Source of the DNA: CAIUMH01 sp963758555
GTDB lineage: Bacteria > Actinomycetota > Acidimicrobiia > Acidimicrobiales > RAAP-2
Assembly (NCBI GenBank): GCA_963758555.1
Contig: CAVWVW010000007.1
Location: forward strand, 1 to 6,076
Length of the DNA: 6,076 nt
Direction: 5' to 3'
The translations under genes and the position numbers were made by a program. Below are positions 5,011 through 6,076 of the stretch, in pieces. A model generated the notes under the pieces. That model searched no databases. It worked only from the letters and a program-made list of their open reading frames with translations, and had not been told where the DNA came from. Positions within the stretch are counted from its first letter, which is position 1, and the number at the start of each line of letters is the position of its first letter.

Positions 5011-5109
5011 AAGCGCCGCTCGATGCAGTCCTGATCGCCCTTGTTGATCGCCCCCCACCTCGCCTGGCGGCTTCTCCGGGCCCGAGCTCTCCGAAAGGAA
5101 CTGATCCTG

Positions 5110-5913
5110 ATGACGTCTTATGGCTACTTTCTCTCCTCCGAGGAGCTCGGACCGGCGCCGATGCTCGATGCTGCTCGACGGGCAGAGGAGGTCGGCCTCG
5201 ACAGCCTGCTCCTCTCAGACCACTTCCACCCCTGGCTTGAGTCCCAAGGTCAGAGCCCGTTCATCTGGAGCGTGCTCGGTGCCATCGCAGCTTCGACCAA
5301 CCAGAAGCTGATGACCGGTGTGAGCTGCCCGACCTTCCGGATCCACCCGGCGATCCTGGCTCAGGCCACCGCGACCACCCAGCTGCTGGCTCGAGGTCGC
5401 TTTCGCTTCGGCGTCGGCAGTGGCGAGAACCTGAACGAGCACATCCTGGGACAGCGCTGGGTGCCGATCGATGAGCGGCTCTCGATGCTCGAAGAGAGCA
5501 TCGAGGTCATGCGCCAGCTCTGGGCGGGCGGCTTCGTGACCCATCGCGGCGAGCACTACACCGTCGAGAGTGCCCGGATCTTCTCGCTGCCCGACGAGCC
5601 GCCGCCCATCCTCGTCTCAGGCTTCGGTCCCCACTCGACGGATCTGGCAGCCCGGGTGGGCGACGGCTACGTCAACACCTCTCCTGATCGAGAGATCGTC
5701 GATCGCTACCGGAGCCACGGTGGCAAGGGTCCGGCGGTGGCGGCGATCAAGGTGTGCTGGGCGAGCACCGAGGACGAGGCCCGCAAGGTCGCCTTTGACC
5801 GCTGGAAGACCGTGGGGATCTCGGGCCAGCTGAGCCAAGAGCTCGCCCTCCCTGCCCTGTTCGAGGAGGCCACGCAGCTGGTGACCGAGGAGGGCGTTGC
5901 CGAGGCCATCTGA
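5110..5913 (+). CDS. F420-dependent LLM-class oxidoreductase (G6PDH-like), cut short by in-frame TGA
   Basis: 267 aa to the TGA at 5911-5913. It is a luciferase-like TIM barrel: MTSYGYFLSSEE (first strand), LLLSDHFHPW (33-42) with the Asp-His pair that in F420-dependent glucose-6-phosphate dehydrogenase includes the catalytic His, the cofactor-side loop GVGSGENLNEH (101-111), and ILVSGFGPHSTDLAARVGDGYV further on. This fits the family of F420-dependent LLM oxidoreductases related to Fgd. The substrate is not predictable. The start at 5110 is preceded by AAAGGAA (5094-5100); a TTG 69 bases upstream is open but adds an unrelated N-terminus. Family members run to about 315-320 aa, and the missing C-terminus is encoded in the same frame right after the TGA (see 5914-6060). 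No own stress-type promoter is seen in the 132-base gap before it. Confidence 0.85.
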   Translation: MTSYGYFLSSEELGPAPMLDAARRAEEVGLDSLLLSDHFHPWLESQGQSPFIWSVLGAIAASTNQKLMTGVSCPTFRIHPAILAQATATTQLLARGRFRFGVGSGENLNEHILGQRWVPIDERLSMLEESIEVMRQLWAGGFVTHRGEHYTVESARIFSLPDEPPPILVSGFGPHSTDLAARVGDGYVNTSPDREIVDRYRSHGGKGPAVAAIKVCWASTEDEARKVAFDRWKTVGISGQLSQELALPALFEEATQLVTEEGVAEAI

Positions 5914-6060
5914 TGCGGGCCCGATCCCGAGCTCCATGTCGAGGCGATCCGCCCCTACGTCGAGGCTGGCTACGACGAGGTCTTCATCGCCCAGGTCGGT
6001 GACGACCAGCGAGGCTTCCTCGACTTCTTCGACAGAGAGCTGCGCTCGCGGCTCCCCTGA
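5914..6060 (+). pseudogene. C-terminal part of the LLM oxidoreductase, in frame after the TGA
   Basis: The same frame continues directly after the TGA for 48 sense codons to a TGA at 6058-6060. It begins CGPDPELHVEAIRPYVEAGY and ends with FFDRELRSRLP. This is the expected last segment of the family, where relatives typically read EAVPCGPDP at the break. With it the protein would be 316 positions long, the normal family length. No start codon with a ribosome binding site lies in this stretch, so it is not an independent gene. The gene is either freshly broken by one nonsense codon, affected by a sequencing error, or read through. Confidence 0.8.
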
Positions 6061-6076
6061 TCACGAAGTGCGCATC

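Noticed and set aside
5911..5960. Selenocysteine insertion at the TGA of the LLM gene
   Set aside because: I see no solid stem-loop of the bacterial SECIS type after the TGA, and the family normally has Pro rather than Cys at this position.
5110..6060. Alternative genetic code with TGA as Trp or Gly
   Set aside because: TGA ends the SAP-like and STAS genes at sensible positions, Trp is coded by TGG throughout, and the DNA is GC-rich.

Overview
The window looks like chromosomal DNA from a high-GC actinobacterium, possibly a deep-branching lineage. The reasons are the strong G/C bias at third codon positions, the F420-dependent luciferase-like (LLM) oxidoreductase, a FrnE-type DsbA protein, a small SAP/Rho-N-like basic protein of a kind common in actinobacteria, and stress promoters of the actinobacterial sigma-F/sigma-B type. 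The species cannot be named from the sequence. No rRNA, tRNA, CRISPR array, insertion sequence or phage gene is visible.

Left part (1-2628). A FrnE-like DsbA-family oxidoreductase runs off the left edge on the minus strand. Upstream of it, also on the minus strand, is a secreted SGNH/GDSL-type lipoprotein hydrolase. A TetR-family regulator is transcribed divergently from the lipoprotein gene. The roughly 210-base gap between the two has a possible promoter with a palindrome over its -10 element, and a second palindrome nearer tetR.

Middle part (2629-3407). After tetR lies a decayed, truncated second copy of the FrnE-like gene on the minus strand. It has lost its start codon, has an early stop and a frame change, and its Pro-Trp active-site pair is gone. 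Its far end carries a 29-base stretch that nearly matches the 3' end of the hemerythrin gene 2.2 kb away. A small minus-strand ORF with a good ribosome binding site and a stress-type promoter runs into the remnant.

Right part (3408-6076). Here are a basic 108-aa SAP/Rho-N-like protein (+), a single-domain STAS anti-sigma-factor antagonist (-), a hemerythrin HHE protein (+), and an F420-dependent LLM oxidoreductase (+) whose frame is broken by one in-frame TGA 49 codons before the natural end.

The main unifying signal is that four divergently paired genes between 2995 and 4977 (small ORF / SAP-like protein; STAS / hemerythrin) each have an upstream element of the form GTTT or GTTG, 15-16 bases, GGGTAG or GGGTAT. 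This is the sigma-F/sigma-B general stress promoter type. I read this block as a small stress regulon that includes one of its own partner-switching regulators (the STAS protein), flanked by redox genes. The role of each protein in that regulon is inference.
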